The notes: generated from the letters alone by a model not told the origin. Counted from the stretch's first letter, positions 9,384 to 20,846 are shown. The stretch is DNA of 64,000 bases from Corynebacterium minutissimum (GCF_016889765.1 NZ_CP069533.1:2480001-2544000); one strand, 5' to 3'. A program made the numbers and translations.

Positions 9384-10196
9384 ATGAAGGGTAGCTTTCA
9401 CGCACCCGAACTGGATCCAGAATTTTTCCCGGGGCACGTAACCGATGACGGTGAAGTCGTCGACCTTTTGTTTGCTGACTTCGCCAACGGTTGGTTCGCT
9501 TTGGATCGCATCATGCTGGTTCGCCTGTTCATGGCAGCCATTTTGGTGCTCCTTTTTGTTGTCGCCTTTAAGAAGCCCAAGTTGGTTCCTAAAGGATTGC
9601 AGAACGTAGGCGAGCACGCGATTGACTTCGTGCGAATTCACATCGCAGAAGACATCTTGGGCAAGAAGGAAGGGCGCCGTTTCCTTCCGATTTTGGCCTC
9701 TATCTTCTTCGGCGTTTTGTTCTGGAACGTAGCAACTATTGTTCCGGGCCTGAACATCTCTCCGAACGCCCGTATTGGTATGCCGATCGTGTTGGCCATC
9801 GTGGCGTACATCGCCATGATCTATGCCGGCGCGAAGCGCTTCGGTTTCGGCAAGTTTGTCAAGTCCTCGGTGGTTATTCCTAACCTTCCGCCGATGCTGC
9901 ACGTTCTTGTTGTGCCGATTGAGGCATTCTCTACGTTCGTTATGCGCCCAGTCACGCTGGCACTTCGTCTTATGGCGAACTTCCTGGCTGGTCACCTCAT
10001 TTTGGTCCTGTTGTACTCGGCAACGAACTTCTTTTTCTTCCAGTTCAACGCCTGGACTGCATTGAGTGGCCTGACGCTGGTCGCAGCGGTTCTGTTCACG
10101 ATCTACGAGATTATCGTCATCTTCCTGCAGGCATACATCTTTGCCCTGCTGACGGCGGTATACATCGAATTGTCGCTGCATGCAGACTCGCACTAA
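9384..10196 (+). CDS. atpB: F1Fo ATP synthase subunit a
   Basis: Fo stator subunit that forms the two proton half-channels facing the c-ring. The 270-residue product has five to six membrane segments. The segment LALRLMANFLAGHLIL carries the essential arginine of the family. The N-terminus MKGSFHAPELDPEFFPG is chosen from ATG 9384. The frame is open from GTG 9339, and TTG 9378 is also possible. The only good ribosome binding site (GGGAGAG, 9352-9358) is ideally placed for a CTG at 9363, so the true start is unsettled. First gene of atpBEFHAGDC. Confidence 0.93.
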   Translation: MKGSFHAPELDPEFFPGHVTDDGEVVDLLFADFANGWFALDRIMLVRLFMAAILVLLFVVAFKKPKLVPKGLQNVGEHAIDFVRIHIAEDILGKKEGRRFLPILASIFFGVLFWNVATIVPGLNISPNARIGMPIVLAIVAYIAMIYAGAKRFGFGKFVKSSVVIPNLPPMLHVLVVPIEAFSTFVMRPVTLALRLMANFLAGHLILVLLYSATNFFFFQFNAWTALSGLTLVAAVLFTIYEIIVIFLQAYIFALLTAVYIELSLHADSH

Positions 10197-10251
10197 CAAC
10201 AACGCGAACCTCGCGGTTAACTAAATATCCCCAGAATCCATCCTCACTGCC

Positions 10252-10271
10252 CCCGCGGACTAGCCCGCGGG
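10252..10271 (+). promoter_or_regulatory. Hairpin between atpB and atpE
   Basis: CCCGCGG (10252-10258) pairs with CCGCGGG (10265-10271) around a 6-nt loop, about 30 nt before the atpE start. There is no T-tract. It may stabilise or process the mRNA and help raise atpE expression, since subunit c is needed in many copies. That role is inference. Confidence 0.4.
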
Positions 10272-10282
10272 AGAAACTTTGA

Positions 10283-10543
<261 letters not shown>

Positions 10544-10587
10544 AGAGCGCTTTACACAAGTAAATCGAACTTTAAGAACGGAGCCCC

Positions 10588-11160
10588 ATGAACAACGTCA
10601 TTTACTACCTTGCAGCGGAAGGAAGTGAGCACCTGCCGCTGGAGAGCGGCAACTCCATCCTTCTGCCCAAGATGTACGACTTGGTCTGGTCTCTCATTCC
10701 GTTCGCCGTCATCCTGCTGATTTTCTGGAAGTTTGTTCTTCCGGCATACAGCAAGATGTTGCAGGAGCGTGAAGACCGGATCGAGGGTGGCCTTAAGCGT
10801 GCGGAGGCTCAGCAGGCCGAAGCAAAGGCCGCTTTGGAAAAGTACAACGCTCAGCTCGCTGACGCTCGAGCAGAGGCTGCTGAGATCCGTGAGCAGGCGC
10901 GTGAGCGCGGCAAGCTGATCGAGGCAGAGGCTAAGGAAGCTGCAGAAGAAGAGTCTCGTCGCATTCTTGCCGCTGGCGAGAAGCAGCTGGAAGCTTCCCG
11001 CGCACAGGTCGTGTCTGAGCTGCGTTCCGACATCGGACAGAACTCCATCAACTTGGCAGAGAAGCTTCTCGGCGGCGAACTTTCCGACGCCACGAAGCAG
11101 TCCTCCACCATTGATAGCTTCCTGTCCGAGCTCGACACTGTGGCACCGGCCGGAAAGTAG
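10588..11160 (+). CDS. atpF: F1Fo ATP synthase subunit b
   Basis: Peripheral-stalk subunit. The 190-residue protein has one N-terminal membrane helix (about 30-50, [21 protein letters not shown]) followed by a long charged coiled coil rich in Ala, Glu, Arg and Lys that runs to the C-terminus and docks on subunit delta. The sequence before the helix (about 28 residues) is longer than in E. coli. Good ribosome binding site (AACGGAG) before ATG 10588. The gene lies 6 bp before atpH. Confidence 0.95.
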   Translation: MNNVIYYLAAEGSEHLPLESGNSILLPKMYDLVWSLIPFAVILLIFWKFVLPAYSKMLQEREDRIEGGLKRAEAQQAEAKAALEKYNAQLADARAEAAEIREQARERGKLIEAEAKEAAEEESRRILAAGEKQLEASRAQVVSELRSDIGQNSINLAEKLLGGELSDATKQSSTIDSFLSELDTVAPAGK

Positions 11161-11166
11161 GCAACT

Positions 11167-11982
11167 ATGAAGGCAGCTAGCCGCGAAGCACTCGCTACCG
11201 TTGAGTCCAAACTGGATGGTTTTCTTTCCGGTGACAACTCGGTAGCTACTGCTACCCAGGCAGGCCAGGACCTCTTCGAAGTTGTCCGCGTCCTCGACGG
11301 TGACCGCGAACTGCGCGTTGCCCTGACCGATGATGCGGTCTCCTCTGAGGAGCGTAAGTCCCTGGTCCAGAAGCTTTTCGGCGGCAAGATTTCCCCGGTA
11401 GCACAGCAGGTGCTCGAGGAAGCCGCCGCCGCACAGTGGTCCTCCCCGCGTGATATCGCCCGCGGCCTCGTGAAGCTTGGCCGCCGCGCTCTTCTGCGTG
11501 GCGCTGAGTCCGAGGGCAAGCTGGGCCAGGTTGAAGACGAGCTCTTCTCCCTGTCGCGCGTGCTGGACCGCGAAGGCGAACTGACCCAGCTGCTTTCAGA
11601 CCGTACTGCGACGTCCGACCGCAAGGTTGGACTGCTGGCAAGCGTGCTCTACGGCAAGGTCACCATGGTCACTGAAGCGCTCGCGCTGCAGGCCATTGGC
11701 CGCCCGGAGCAGAACCCGATTGATGATATTGCCGCACTGGCAGACTCCGCAGCCGAGCTGCAGGGCCGCTCCATTGCGCGCGTGACGTCGGCGGGTGAGC
11801 TAAACGATAGCCAGCGGGCAGCACTCGCTGAAAAGCTGGGCAAAATTTATGGTCGTGCGATGTCCATCCACTCTGAGGTTGACACCAGCCTCCTCGGTGG
11901 TATGACCATCCGCGTTGGCGACGAAGTCATTGATGGTTCGACGGCAGGCAAGATTTCCCGTCTTCGTGCTGTGATGGCATAA
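11167..11982 (+). CDS. atpH: F1Fo ATP synthase subunit delta
   Basis: Connects the b stalk to the top of the F1 alpha subunits. The 271-residue protein is much longer than E. coli delta (about 177), as is usual in actinobacteria. The C-terminal OSCP-type segment (about 170-271) ends in the conserved MTIRVGDEVIDGSTAGKISRL. The N-terminal half is Ala/Glu-rich and helical. It lies 6 bp after atpF, so translation is probably coupled. Confidence 0.93.
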   Translation: MKAASREALATVESKLDGFLSGDNSVATATQAGQDLFEVVRVLDGDRELRVALTDDAVSSEERKSLVQKLFGGKISPVAQQVLEEAAAAQWSSPRDIARGLVKLGRRALLRGAESEGKLGQVEDELFSLSRVLDREGELTQLLSDRTATSDRKVGLLASVLYGKVTMVTEALALQAIGRPEQNPIDDIAALADSAAELQGRSIARVTSAGELNDSQRAALAEKLGKIYGRAMSIHSEVDTSLLGGMTIRVGDEVIDGSTAGKISRLRAVMA

Positions 11983-12042
11983 GCCGAAACGACAGAAACG
12001 ATTAAGTAATTGCTGGAAGATACTACCGAGAGCAGGAAGAAC

Positions 12043-13683
12043 ATGGCGGAGCTGACGATCTCCTCCGACGAGATCCGTAGCGCGATTGCGAACTACACCT
12101 CGAGCTACTCCGCGGAGGCCTCCCGTGAGGAGGTCGGCGTGGTCATTTCGGCAGCTGACGGTATTGCGCAGGTTTCGGGCCTGCCGTCCGTCATGGCGAA
12201 TGAGCTGCTCGAGTTCCCAGGCGGCGTTATCGGCGTCGCTCAGAACCTTGACACCAACTCCATCGGTGTCGTGGTCTTGGGCAACTTCGAGTCCCTTAAG
12301 GAAGGCGACGAGGTCAAGAGGACCGGCGAAGTCCTCTCCATCCCTGTGGGCGAGGAATTCCTCGGCCGCGTTATCAACCCACTGGGCCAGCCGATTGACG
12401 GCATGGGCCCGATCACCGCTGAAGAGGACCGCGTCCTCGAGCTGCAGGCACCGTCCGTGCTGCAGCGTCAGCCGGTGGAAGAGCCGATGCAGACCGGCAT
12501 CAAGGCAATTGACGCCATGACCCCGATTGGTCGTGGTCAGCGTCAGTTGATCATTGGTGACCGTAAGACGGGTAAGACCGCCGTCTGTATCGACACCATC
12601 CTGAACCAGAAGGCTAACTGGGAGTCTGGCGACAAGAACAAGCAGGTCCGCTGCATCTACGTCGCCATCGGCCAGAAGGGCTCCACCATTGCTGGTGTGC
12701 GCCACACCCTGGAGCAGCACGGCGCCCTGGAGTACACCACCATCGTGGCGGCTCCGGCATCCGACGCTGCCGGCTTCAAGTGGCTGGCACCGTTCTCCGG
12801 TGCAGCTCTGGGTCAGCACTGGATGTACCAGGGCAACCACGTCCTGATCATTTACGATGATCTGACCAAGCAGGCTGAGGCCTACCGTGCGATTTCCCTT
12901 CTGCTGCGTCGTCCACCGGGCCGTGAGGCATACCCGGGTGACGTCTTCTACCTCCACTCCCGTCTGCTGGAGCGTGCTGCAAAGCTCTCCGACGACATGG
13001 GTGCAGGTTCCATGACCGCACTGCCGATCATCGAGACGAAGGCGAACGACGTCTCCGCCTTCATTCCGACCAACGTTATTTCTATTACCGACGGCCAGGT
13101 CTTCCTGGAGTCCGACCTGTTCAACCAGGGCGTCCGTCCGGCTATTAACGTCGGTGTGTCCGTCTCCCGTGTTGGTGGTGCCGCACAGACCAAGGGCATG
13201 AAGAAGGTTGCCGGTAACCTCCGTCTGGAGCTGGCTGCCTACCGTGACCTGCAGGCCTTCGCGGCCTTTGCGTCCGACCTCGACTCTGCTTCCAAGGCTC
13301 AGCTGGAGCGCGGTGAGCGCCTCGTTGAGCTGCTCAAGCAGTCCGAGTCCTCCCCGCAGCCTGTCGAGTACCAGATGGTTTCCATCTTCCTCGCCGACCA
13401 GGGCATCTTCGACGTCGTTCCCGTCGAGGACGTACGTCGCTTCGAGAAGGAGCTGCACGATCACCTCAACTCTGCAACCCCGCAGGTGTTCGAGCAGATT
13501 CAGGGCGGCACCGCTCTGACCGACGAGTCTAAGGATGCACTTGTTGCAGCAGCCAAGGACTTCACTCCGTCCTTCCGCACCTCTGAGGGCCATAACCTCG
13601 GCACTGAGGCTCCGGTGGATCCGCTCGACGCTGAGGAGATCAACAAGTCCGAGCTCAGCGTCTCCCGCAAGACGGCCAAGTAG
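12043..13683 (+). CDS. atpA: F1Fo ATP synthase subunit alpha
   Basis: Non-catalytic nucleotide-binding subunit of the F1 head, 546 residues. Walker A is GDRKTGKT (about 173-180). Other alpha signatures are the LEFPGGV N-terminal beta-barrel region and the [14 protein letters not shown] block. An upstream TTG (12010) keeps the frame open, but ATG 12043 has AGGAAGA at proper spacing and gives the family N-terminus [15 protein letters not shown]. The C-terminus is extended past the E. coli end with an acidic tail, as in other Corynebacteriales. Confidence 0.97.
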   Translation: MAELTISSDEIRSAIANYTSSYSAEASREEVGVVISAADGIAQVSGLPSVMANELLEFPGGVIGVAQNLDTNSIGVVVLGNFESLKEGDEVKRTGEVLSIPVGEEFLGRVINPLGQPIDGMGPITAEEDRVLELQAPSVLQRQPVEEPMQTGIKAIDAMTPIGRGQRQLIIGDRKTGKTAVCIDTILNQKANWESGDKNKQVRCIYVAIGQKGSTIAGVRHTLEQHGALEYTTIVAAPASDAAGFKWLAPFSGAALGQHWMYQGNHVLIIYDDLTKQAEAYRAISLLLRRPPGREAYPGDVFYLHSRLLERAAKLSDDMGAGSMTALPIIETKANDVSAFIPTNVISITDGQVFLESDLFNQGVRPAINVGVSVSRVGGAAQTKGMKKVAGNLRLELAAYRDLQAFAAFASDLDSASKAQLERGERLVELLKQSESSPQPVEYQMVSIFLADQGIFDVVPVEDVRRFEKELHDHLNSATPQVFEQIQGGTALTDESKDALVAAAKDFTPSFRTSEGHNLGTEAPVDPLDAEEINKSELSVSRKTAK

Positions 13684-13739
13684 AGTTTCGCACGCTCTAA
13701 GAATCAACCGTCTAGAAAGAGAAGGGAGGAGCGAAAACC

Positions 13740-14723
13740 ATGGCTAATCTTCGTGAACTGCGCGACCGCATCAGGTCCGTCAATTCCACTAAGAAGATCA
13801 CCAAGGCACAGGAGCTCATTGCTACCTCGCGCATTACCAAGGCTCAGGCCAGGGTAGAGGCGTCGCAGCCTTATGCGCACGAGCTGTCCAACGTGTTGAA
13901 CAAGCTCGCCGCACACACATCCCTGGATCACCCGATGCTCCGTGAGCGTGAAGATGGCAAGGTTGCCGCAATCCTCGTGGTCTCCTCTGACCGCGGTATG
14001 TGCGGCGGCTACAACAACAACGTCTTCAAGAAGGCGGCCGAACTCGAGGCTTTGCTGAAGAGCGAAGGTTACGAGACCGTCCGCTACGTCACGGGTAACA
14101 AGGGCGTTGGCTTCTACAAGTTCCGTGAAGCCGAGGTCGCAGGCAGCTGGACCGGATTCTCGCAGGATCCGACCTGGAAGGCGACGCATGACGTGCGCCG
14201 CCACATCATCGACGGCTTCATTGCCGGTTCGAAGGGCCAGGCGAAGACCCGTGCGGGAATCAACCTCGAGGGCGAGACCGTTCGCGGTTTCGACCAGGTA
14301 CACGTCGTGTACACCGAGTTTGAGTCCATGCTGACCCAGACGGCGCGTGTGCAGCAGCTGCTGCCGGTGGTACCGGTTATTGAGGAAGAGGACTTCAACA
14401 TGGGTGAGTCCGCGCTTTCCGACGCCTCGTCGGCCAATCAGGTCACCCCTGATTACGACTTCGAGCCGGATGCGGACACCCTCATGGAAGCACTGCTCCC
14501 GCAGTACGTGTCCCGTCTCCTGTTTGCGATGTTCTTGGAGGCTTCAGCCTCCGAGTCCGCCGCACGCCGTACCGCAATGAAGTCTGCAACTGATAACGCG
14601 ACCGAGCTGGTCAAGGACCTCTCTCGCGTGGCCAACCAGGCACGTCAGGCGCAGATTACCCAAGAAATCACAGAGATCGTCGGTGGCGCTGGGGCGCTCG
14701 CCGAAAGCGCAGAAAGTGACTAG
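13740..14723 (+). CDS. atpG: F1Fo ATP synthase subunit gamma
   Basis: Central rotor shaft, 327 residues. The N-terminal coiled coil (LRELRDRIRSVNSTKKITKAQ) and the C-terminal helix (AMKSATDNATELVKDLSRVAN) form the shaft, and the Rossmann-like middle carries SSDRGMCGGYN. Compared with E. coli it has an acidic insert near 235-250 (PDYDFEPDAD region), a known actinobacterial trend. A strong ribosome binding site GGGAGG lies 10 nt upstream of ATG 13740. Confidence 0.96.
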   Translation: MANLRELRDRIRSVNSTKKITKAQELIATSRITKAQARVEASQPYAHELSNVLNKLAAHTSLDHPMLREREDGKVAAILVVSSDRGMCGGYNNNVFKKAAELEALLKSEGYETVRYVTGNKGVGFYKFREAEVAGSWTGFSQDPTWKATHDVRRHIIDGFIAGSKGQAKTRAGINLEGETVRGFDQVHVVYTEFESMLTQTARVQQLLPVVPVIEEEDFNMGESALSDASSANQVTPDYDFEPDADTLMEALLPQYVSRLLFAMFLEASASESAARRTAMKSATDNATELVKDLSRVANQARQAQITQEITEIVGGAGALAESAESD

Positions 14724-16175
<1,452 letters not shown>

Positions 16176-16185
16176 GGAGAGGCAC

Positions 16186-16554
16186 ATGGCTGACATCACC
16201 GCCGAATTGGTTTCCGTCGAGCGCCTGCTGTGGACCGGCAAGGCCACCATGGTGACGGCTGAGACCACCGAGGGTGAGATCGGCGTGCTTCCTGGCCACG
16301 AGCCTATGGTTGGTCAGCTGATCAACAATGGCGTTGTGACCATCCACCCAGCGGACGGCGAGCGCCGCGTCGCTGCCGTCCAGGGTGGCTTCCTCTCCGT
16401 ATCCGAGAACAAAATCACCGTCCTCGCAGATTGGGCCATCTGGGCCCGCGAGGTCGATGAGACCCAGGCTCAGGAAGACCTGAAGTCTGAGGATGAGTTG
16501 ACGAGGTCCCGCGGTGAAGCTGCATTGCGCGCCGTGCGCCGCTTCAACAGCTAA
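16186..16554 (+). CDS. atpC: F1Fo ATP synthase subunit epsilon
   Basis: Rotor subunit that couples gamma to the c-ring and can inhibit ATP hydrolysis. The 122-residue protein has the N-terminal beta-sandwich (about 1-85, with [16 protein letters not shown]) and a C-terminal helical part that is short compared with E. coli (about 138), as in mycobacteria. GGGAGAGG lies upstream of ATG 16186. Last gene of the operon, followed by a strong terminator. Confidence 0.95.
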   Translation: MADITAELVSVERLLWTGKATMVTAETTEGEIGVLPGHEPMVGQLINNGVVTIHPADGERRVAAVQGGFLSVSENKITVLADWAIWAREVDETQAQEDLKSEDELTRSRGEAALRAVRRFNS

Positions 16555-16618
16555 CGGATTAGCGGAGAGGGGAGAGAACGGGCAGCAATGACCGCCCTTC
16601 CCACTCTGGCTTGAAAAG

Positions 16619-16662
16619 AACCCCCTGTACCTCTTTCCACTAGGAGGTACAGGGGGTTTGCC
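16619..16662 (+). terminator. Intrinsic terminator of the atp operon
   Basis: AACCCCCTGTACCTC (16619-16633) and GAGGTACAGGGGGTT (16644-16658) form a perfect 15-bp stem with a 10-nt loop and end in a short T run. Convincing intrinsic terminator, about 65 bp after atpC. Confidence 0.92.
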
Positions 16663-16700
16663 ATACCCACACAAACTGGCATTGCAATGTTGCTAGGCGG

Positions 16701-16706
16701 TACAAT
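16701..16706 (+). promoter_or_regulatory. -10 element of the DUF2550 gene
   Basis: TACAAT (about 16701-16706) lies roughly 40 nt before ATG 16746, which also has AAAGGA. This fits a normal leadered transcript. No clear -35. Confidence 0.4.
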
Positions 16707-16745
16707 CGTTGAAACATATCGCATTGCCGTAAAGGACTGTTTGTC

Positions 16746-17222
16746 ATGAATTCTCAGGTGCTGCAGGGGCTACTCTTCGTCCTTCTCCTGATTATTCTGG
16801 CTGTCATCATCCTTGCCGCAGTGCGCTTTTTTACGCTGCGCTCGCGCGGCACCACGGTGCTCCTGCGCGTTCTGCCGGCCAAAGATTCCCATTCGTGGCG
16901 TCATGGGCTGGTGCGCTACAACGGCGAATATATGGAGTACTTTAAGCTTCGCTCCGTTCTTCCCCGCGCCAATATGCGGTTCAATCGCCTCGACATCACC
17001 TTGAACGGAATCCGTTCGCTGGATGATGACGAGGCTTCTTTTATGCCCGCTAGCGACCAGGTTATGGGGATCAGCGTCCATGGCAAGGACTATGAGATTG
17101 CCTCCGATGCGCAAGGCATCATGGCCCTAAATGCCTGGGTGGAAGCAGCACCGTCGAAGCGGAAAGAGAAGCTGAACTATCACCAGATGCGCCAGCGTGC
17201 CACCCGCTTTCCAAAGAAATAG
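16746..17222 (+). CDS. DUF2550 membrane-anchored protein
   Basis: 158-residue protein with one N-terminal membrane helix (about 8-29, LLFVLLLIILAVIILAAV) and a basic soluble domain. Position and layout match the DUF2550 family found directly after atpC in Corynebacterium and Mycobacterium; the function is unknown. AAAGGA precedes the ATG. It has its own promoter after the atp terminator. Confidence 0.75.
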   Translation: MNSQVLQGLLFVLLLIILAVIILAAVRFFTLRSRGTTVLLRVLPAKDSHSWRHGLVRYNGEYMEYFKLRSVLPRANMRFNRLDITLNGIRSLDDDEASFMPASDQVMGISVHGKDYEIASDAQGIMALNAWVEAAPSKRKEKLNYHQMRQRATRFPKK

Positions 17223-17233
17223 ACCCCACCCGT

Positions 17234-17246
17234 TAGGGTAGAGTGC
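17234..17246 (+). promoter_or_regulatory. Leaderless -10 promoter of nucS
   Basis: TAGGGT (17234-17239) with 7 nt to ATG 17247 and no ribosome binding site. Confidence 0.5.
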
Positions 17247-17939
17247 ATGCGTGTAGTCATCGCCCGTTGCTCAGTAGATTACGTCGGCCGCCTCGATGCC
17301 CACCTGCCCTTGGCGGACCGCCTCATCCTTATTAAGGCCGATGGTTCGGTGTCTGTGCATGCGGATGACCGTGCCTACAAGCCCTTGAACTGGATGACTC
17401 CTCCGTGCACCTTTGAGGAATCGGAGATTACGGATATCGATGGCGACGACACCGGCGAGAAACTGTGGCTGGTGGAGAACCCTAAAGGCGAACAGCTTCG
17501 TATCACCATCGCAGAGGTGCACCAGGACATCGAGATGGACTTGGGCGAAGACCCAGGCTTGGTCAAGGACGGTGTCGAAGCACACCTGCAAGAGCTTCTG
17601 GCGGAACACATCGAAACGCTAGGGGAGAAGTACTCGCTTGTCCGTCGCGAGTATCCCACGGCGATTGGCCCAGTGGACATTATGGCGAAGAACTCTCAGA
17701 ATGAGTTCGTGGCCGTCGAAGTCAAGCGCCGCGGTGGTATCGATGGCGTCGAGCAACTTACGCGTTACCTCGATTTGCTTAACCGCGATGACCTTCTGGC
17801 GCCAGTCCATGGTGTGTTTGCGGCACAGGAAATCAAGCCGCAAGCCCGCACCTTGGCTGAAGACCGCGGCATTCGCTGCGTGGTGCTCGATTACCAGGAA
17901 CTGCGCGGAATCGAGTCCAACGAGCTGCGGCTGTTCTAA
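17247..17939 (+). CDS. nucS: Mismatch-specific endonuclease NucS (EndoMS)
   Basis: Cuts both strands at G-T, G-G and T-T mismatches and gives actinobacteria, which lack MutS/MutL, their mismatch repair. The 230-residue protein has an N-terminal dimerisation and DNA-binding domain and a C-terminal RecB-like nuclease with GPVDIMAK and the catalytic ExK in AVEVKRRGG. The C-terminus ends in NELRLF, which looks like the short sliding-clamp-binding tail known for NucS. The next gene overlaps its stop in TAATG. Confidence 0.95.
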   Translation: MRVVIARCSVDYVGRLDAHLPLADRLILIKADGSVSVHADDRAYKPLNWMTPPCTFEESEITDIDGDDTGEKLWLVENPKGEQLRITIAEVHQDIEMDLGEDPGLVKDGVEAHLQELLAEHIETLGEKYSLVRREYPTAIGPVDIMAKNSQNEFVAVEVKRRGGIDGVEQLTRYLDLLNRDDLLAPVHGVFAAQEIKPQARTLAEDRGIRCVVLDYQELRGIESNELRLF

Positions 17940-18223
17940 TGCCACGCCGAAACCGAAGAATCCGGGAGGAGCCCCGCTTCTTGCCGCGGGATGGCAGCGC
18001 GTTGCTCGGCTCGCAGACCGTTCCGGGGCCGAGTTGGACGCATGGGGAACCTTTCATTATGCGGCACATCGGCAGTTCGGCGGCGAAGAAGTTCTACGTA
18101 TGCCCCAGCTGCAACCAGAACATCCCGCCCGGGGTAGCGCACATTGTGGCCTGGCCGCGCGATAGCGGCAGACAAGGCGATGACCGCAGGCACTGGCACC
18201 GCCACTGTTGGGAGCGGCGGTAG
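17939..18223 (+). CDS. Small zinc-finger (HNH-like) protein
   Basis: 94-residue basic protein. The C-terminal part has [16 protein letters not shown] and [12 protein letters not shown], a C-x2-C pair followed by His/His/Cys that would bind zinc. The same layout is seen in actinobacterial proteins often labelled ATP/GTP-binding, although no nucleotide-binding motif is visible here. The start overlaps the nucS stop (TAATG), so it is translationally coupled to nucS. A role in DNA repair is only a guess from this pairing. Confidence 0.7.
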   Translation: MPRRNRRIREEPRFLPRDGSALLGSQTVPGPSWTHGEPFIMRHIGSSAAKKFYVCPSCNQNIPPGVAHIVAWPRDSGRQGDDRRHWHRHCWERR

Positions 18224-18233
18224 ACTAGCGGGC
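18221..18233 (+). promoter_or_regulatory. Leaderless -10 promoter of the thiamine-binding-type gene
   Basis: TAGACT (18221-18226) is placed 7 nt before ATG 18234. Its first three bases are the stop codon of the gene before. Confidence 0.5.
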
Positions 18234-18542
18234 ATGATTGTTGCCTTTTCTGTAGCCCCGACCATCGTGGGTGATGAGAGCGCCGAGATGTCTGACGCCG
18301 TGGCGGAGGCCGTGCGCGTGGTCCGTGCTTCCGGCCTACCCAACGAGACCAATGCGATGTTCACCCTCATCGAAGGTGAGTGGGACGAAGTCTTTGCGGT
18401 GATTAAGGAGGCCACCGACGCTGTCCGTGCAGTCTCTCCGCGCACGAGCCTGGTCATTAAGGCCGATATTCGCGAAGGCGTCACCGGGCAGATAACCCAG
18501 AAAGTAGAATCCGTTAACCGTTACTTGGAGGAAAATCAGTGA
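18234..18542 (+). CDS. MTH1187/DUF77-family thiamine-binding protein
   Basis: 102-residue ferredoxin-like protein. The N-terminus [14 protein letters not shown] and the central [19 protein letters not shown] match the MTH1187 family, whose members bind thiamine or its pyrimidine part. Its role in the cell is not established. ATG 18234 is preferred over the open frame from 18144 because that extension overlaps the previous gene. The stop overlaps the GTG of the next gene, so the two are coupled. Confidence 0.8.
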   Translation: MIVAFSVAPTIVGDESAEMSDAVAEAVRVVRASGLPNETNAMFTLIEGEWDEVFAVIKEATDAVRAVSPRTSLVIKADIREGVTGQITQKVESVNRYLEENQ

Positions 18543-19468
18543 CCGGACCGTACGTTGGCGGCGCCCTCGATTTGGGAGCCATTAAACAGCAGGCAGAGGC
18601 CAAGGCGAAAGCGCAGGAGCAGGGCGGTCGAGCCGGTGCACCTTCCCCGACAGGTGTGCAGCCCTTCTTTGAGGTCACAGAACAGAACTTCGAGAATGAC
18701 CTCGTGCGTCGCTCCGCTGAGGTACCCGTCATCGCGCTTATCGGTTCCCCGCGTTCCCCAGCCTCGGAGCAGTTGAAGAAGGACTTCGAGGAGATGGCCG
18801 CGGCCGGCGGCTTAAAGTTCATCGTGGGCTACATCAACGCCGATGTGGTGCCGCAGGTCGCGCAGGTCTTTGGTGTACAGAACCTGCCCACCACCGTGGC
18901 GATTGCCGCCGGCCAGCCGGTCACCAACTTTGAAGGTAGCCAGCCCCGAGAGAACCTGGAGCAGTGGGTAGCGGCGATCGTCGAGAAGCTCGGCCCTCAG
19001 CTGCGCGGCCTGCAGGATACTGGTGCTGAGCAGCCCCAAACGGAGGAAGCATCCGACCCGCGCCTGCTCGTGGCAGAGGACGCCCTGAATGCTGGCGATT
19101 TCGACGCCGCTATTGCTGCTTACGATGAGGTGCTTGCCGCCGAGCCTGACAATGCCGAAATCAAGCAGGCGCGTGCCACCACCGTGGTGCTCAAGCGCCT
19201 CAAAGCATCCGCGAAGGACGGCGATCCCATTGCGGAAGCTGCGGAGAATCCGCAGGACGTGGATAAGCAGCTCGCGGCCGCTGATGCCCACATTGTTGCC
19301 GGCACTCCGGACGTTGCCTTTAGCCGGCTTATCGACGCCATGAAGGTCACCGCCGGCGACGACAAGGCCCGTCTGAAGGACCGTCTGCTCGAGCTGTTTG
19401 CCCTCTATGATTCTGGTGATCCGCGCGTACTCGCGGCCCGCACGCAGCTCGCTAGTGCGCTGTATTAG
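18539..19468 (+). CDS. YbbN/CnoX-like thioredoxin-fold co-chaperone
   Basis: 309 residues: a thioredoxin-like domain (about 40-155) followed by TPR-like helices (about 170-309). In the thioredoxin fold the usual CxxC is replaced by SPRSPAS, so the protein has no redox centre there. YbbN/CnoX proteins hold unfolded clients and pass them to chaperones. The GTG at 18539 overlaps the preceding stop by 4 nt. Two hairpins with short T runs follow the gene. Confidence 0.85.
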   Translation: MTGPYVGGALDLGAIKQQAEAKAKAQEQGGRAGAPSPTGVQPFFEVTEQNFENDLVRRSAEVPVIALIGSPRSPASEQLKKDFEEMAAAGGLKFIVGYINADVVPQVAQVFGVQNLPTTVAIAAGQPVTNFEGSQPRENLEQWVAAIVEKLGPQLRGLQDTGAEQPQTEEASDPRLLVAEDALNAGDFDAAIAAYDEVLAAEPDNAEIKQARATTVVLKRLKASAKDGDPIAEAAENPQDVDKQLAAADAHIVAGTPDVAFSRLIDAMKVTAGDDKARLKDRLLELFALYDSGDPRVLAARTQLASALY

Positions 19469-19488
19469 TACCTAGTCTCGCTGTCTGG

Positions 19489-19517
19489 CCCGTTAACCGT
19501 TTCTGGTTGGCGGGTTT
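19489..19517 (+). terminator. Terminator-like hairpin, copy 1
   Basis: CCCGTTAACC (19489-19498) pairs with GGTTGGCGGG (19505-19514), using two G-U pairs, with TTT after it. It probably ends the ybbN-like transcript. Confidence 0.6.
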
Positions 19518-19563
19518 CGTCGTCTCGTCGCTTGCCTCCGCTAGCTGCGGGATCGCCGATGTG

Positions 19564-19593
19564 CCCGCTGACCGTGGTGTGGTTGGCGGGTTT
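19564..19593 (+). terminator. Terminator-like hairpin, copy 2
   Basis: CCCGCTGACC (19564-19573) pairs with GGTTGGCGGG (19581-19590), followed by TTT. The right arm is identical to copy 1, 76 bp downstream, so the unit has been duplicated. It also lies between convergent genes. Confidence 0.55.
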
Positions 19594-19619
19594 AGGCGCG
19601 GGCGCGTGCGTGCAGGCGG

Positions 19620-20744
19620 TTAGCCTGCACCCGGTGGGTCGGCCGGCTGGCTTGTTCCTGGCGGCGGGTCGGGTGGTTGTCCTGTTTGTTCGGCGGCGAG
19701 TCTTGCTATTGCTTCTTGGTATTCGGGCATGGCGGTAATTGGCACACCCCAGGGCGGGATGTAGCTCACCCCGGTGTTTAGCCGGAACATGTAGCCGCGC
19801 CCGGTGGGGCGTTTGGGGTCATCGTCGTTAATTCCGTTGTGGTAGGCGCACAGGAAGGTGAGGTTTTTAAGGTTGGTAAAACCTCCTGCCTGCCAGGGGA
19901 TGAGGTGGTGGACTTCGCAGTAATCAGCTGGTTTGTTGCAGCCGTCGCGTGAGCAGGTTTGGAATTCAGCAGCCAGGCTGATGCGTTGTTTCCAGCTGGC
20001 ATGCCGCTGAATCCTATAAGAGTTAATGGGCCCCTCTAAAGGGTGGATGATGGTGGCGTAGCCAATCTCAGCAAACTTGTAGGCCAAAAAGTCTGCCCCG
20101 CTCATGCGCGCGCCGTTGGTGAGGTTAAGTTCTATTTCCTCCCCATCACCGTTGATAATGCGGTCAAATTCATCCAGGGTGACAACGACTTGAGCGTGTA
20201 CGGCGGGTTTGGTGCCAATGCCGCCGGTGACAATGATGGTGCGGGCAGCATCAAGCAGGTTTGTTTTGTTGACGGATTCTAGGGTGCCTCTGATGTCGGC
20301 GATGACGGTGGGGGTGTCGGTGATGGTGATGGAGTTCGGGCCGTGTGCGCGGTAGGTGAAGCGTACTCCGGGTTTGGCGGTGCGCTTGGACTGAAGTTCT
20401 TTTAGGCGGGTGGTGGCAACCTGGCGGATTTTGTGGGCAGGCGTTCCGGCAAGCTTGATGCGTAGGTTCCAGGCGTCGAGGTCTTTTTTGACTTTGGCGG
20501 TGTAGGACTCGATCAGGGTGAGAATGCTAAGGCTATGTTTGTGTGCCATCGCGGCGGCGCGTGCTTTGCGTTGTTTGCCGGTGAAGCGGGTGTGCCCGAA
20601 GTAGATGCGGTGCAGGTGGGAAAGCTCGGTGGCGTCGGCTGGGTCGGCGCCGAGCGCGCGCAGTTCGTCGGGTGAGCTGGATGCTTGTTCCACTAGCGCG
20701 ATCCCCGAGTTGCGGTAGTGGAAGTAGGTTTCTAATACCCCCAT
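19620..20744 (-). CDS. DUF222 / HNH endonuclease domain protein
   Basis: 374 residues from ATG 20744. The N-terminal DUF222-like helical region leads to a C-terminal HNH nuclease module: CSRDGCNKPADYCEVHH, then NLTFLCAYHN, with the paired cysteines and His-Asn-His layout intact. These multicopy proteins are common in Corynebacteriales and linked to mobile DNA, with unknown physiological role. The frame stays open to 21140, but that part is antisense to the lipoprotein gene, so it is not used. A Pro/Gly-rich tail follows the HNH. A second, different copy lies at 49335-50621. Confidence 0.8.
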   Translation of the reverse strand: MGVLETYFHYRNSGIALVEQASSSPDELRALGADPADATELSHLHRIYFGHTRFTGKQRKARAAAMAHKHSLSILTLIESYTAKVKKDLDAWNLRIKLAGTPAHKIRQVATTRLKELQSKRTAKPGVRFTYRAHGPNSITITDTPTVIADIRGTLESVNKTNLLDAARTIIVTGGIGTKPAVHAQVVVTLDEFDRIINGDGEEIELNLTNGARMSGADFLAYKFAEIGYATIIHPLEGPINSYRIQRHASWKQRISLAAEFQTCSRDGCNKPADYCEVHHLIPWQAGGFTNLKNLTFLCAYHNGINDDDPKRPTGRGYMFRLNTGVSYIPPWGVPITAMPEYQEAIARLAAEQTGQPPDPPPGTSQPADPPGAG

Positions 20745-20846
20745 GGCCACAGAGACTAAAACAGGCCCACCAACCCCGCAACCGGAGCAGCGAAAAGTTT
20801 CCCAAAGCTCCTCGGGTGTGAATTGAGTAATGCTACATTCTAAAAA

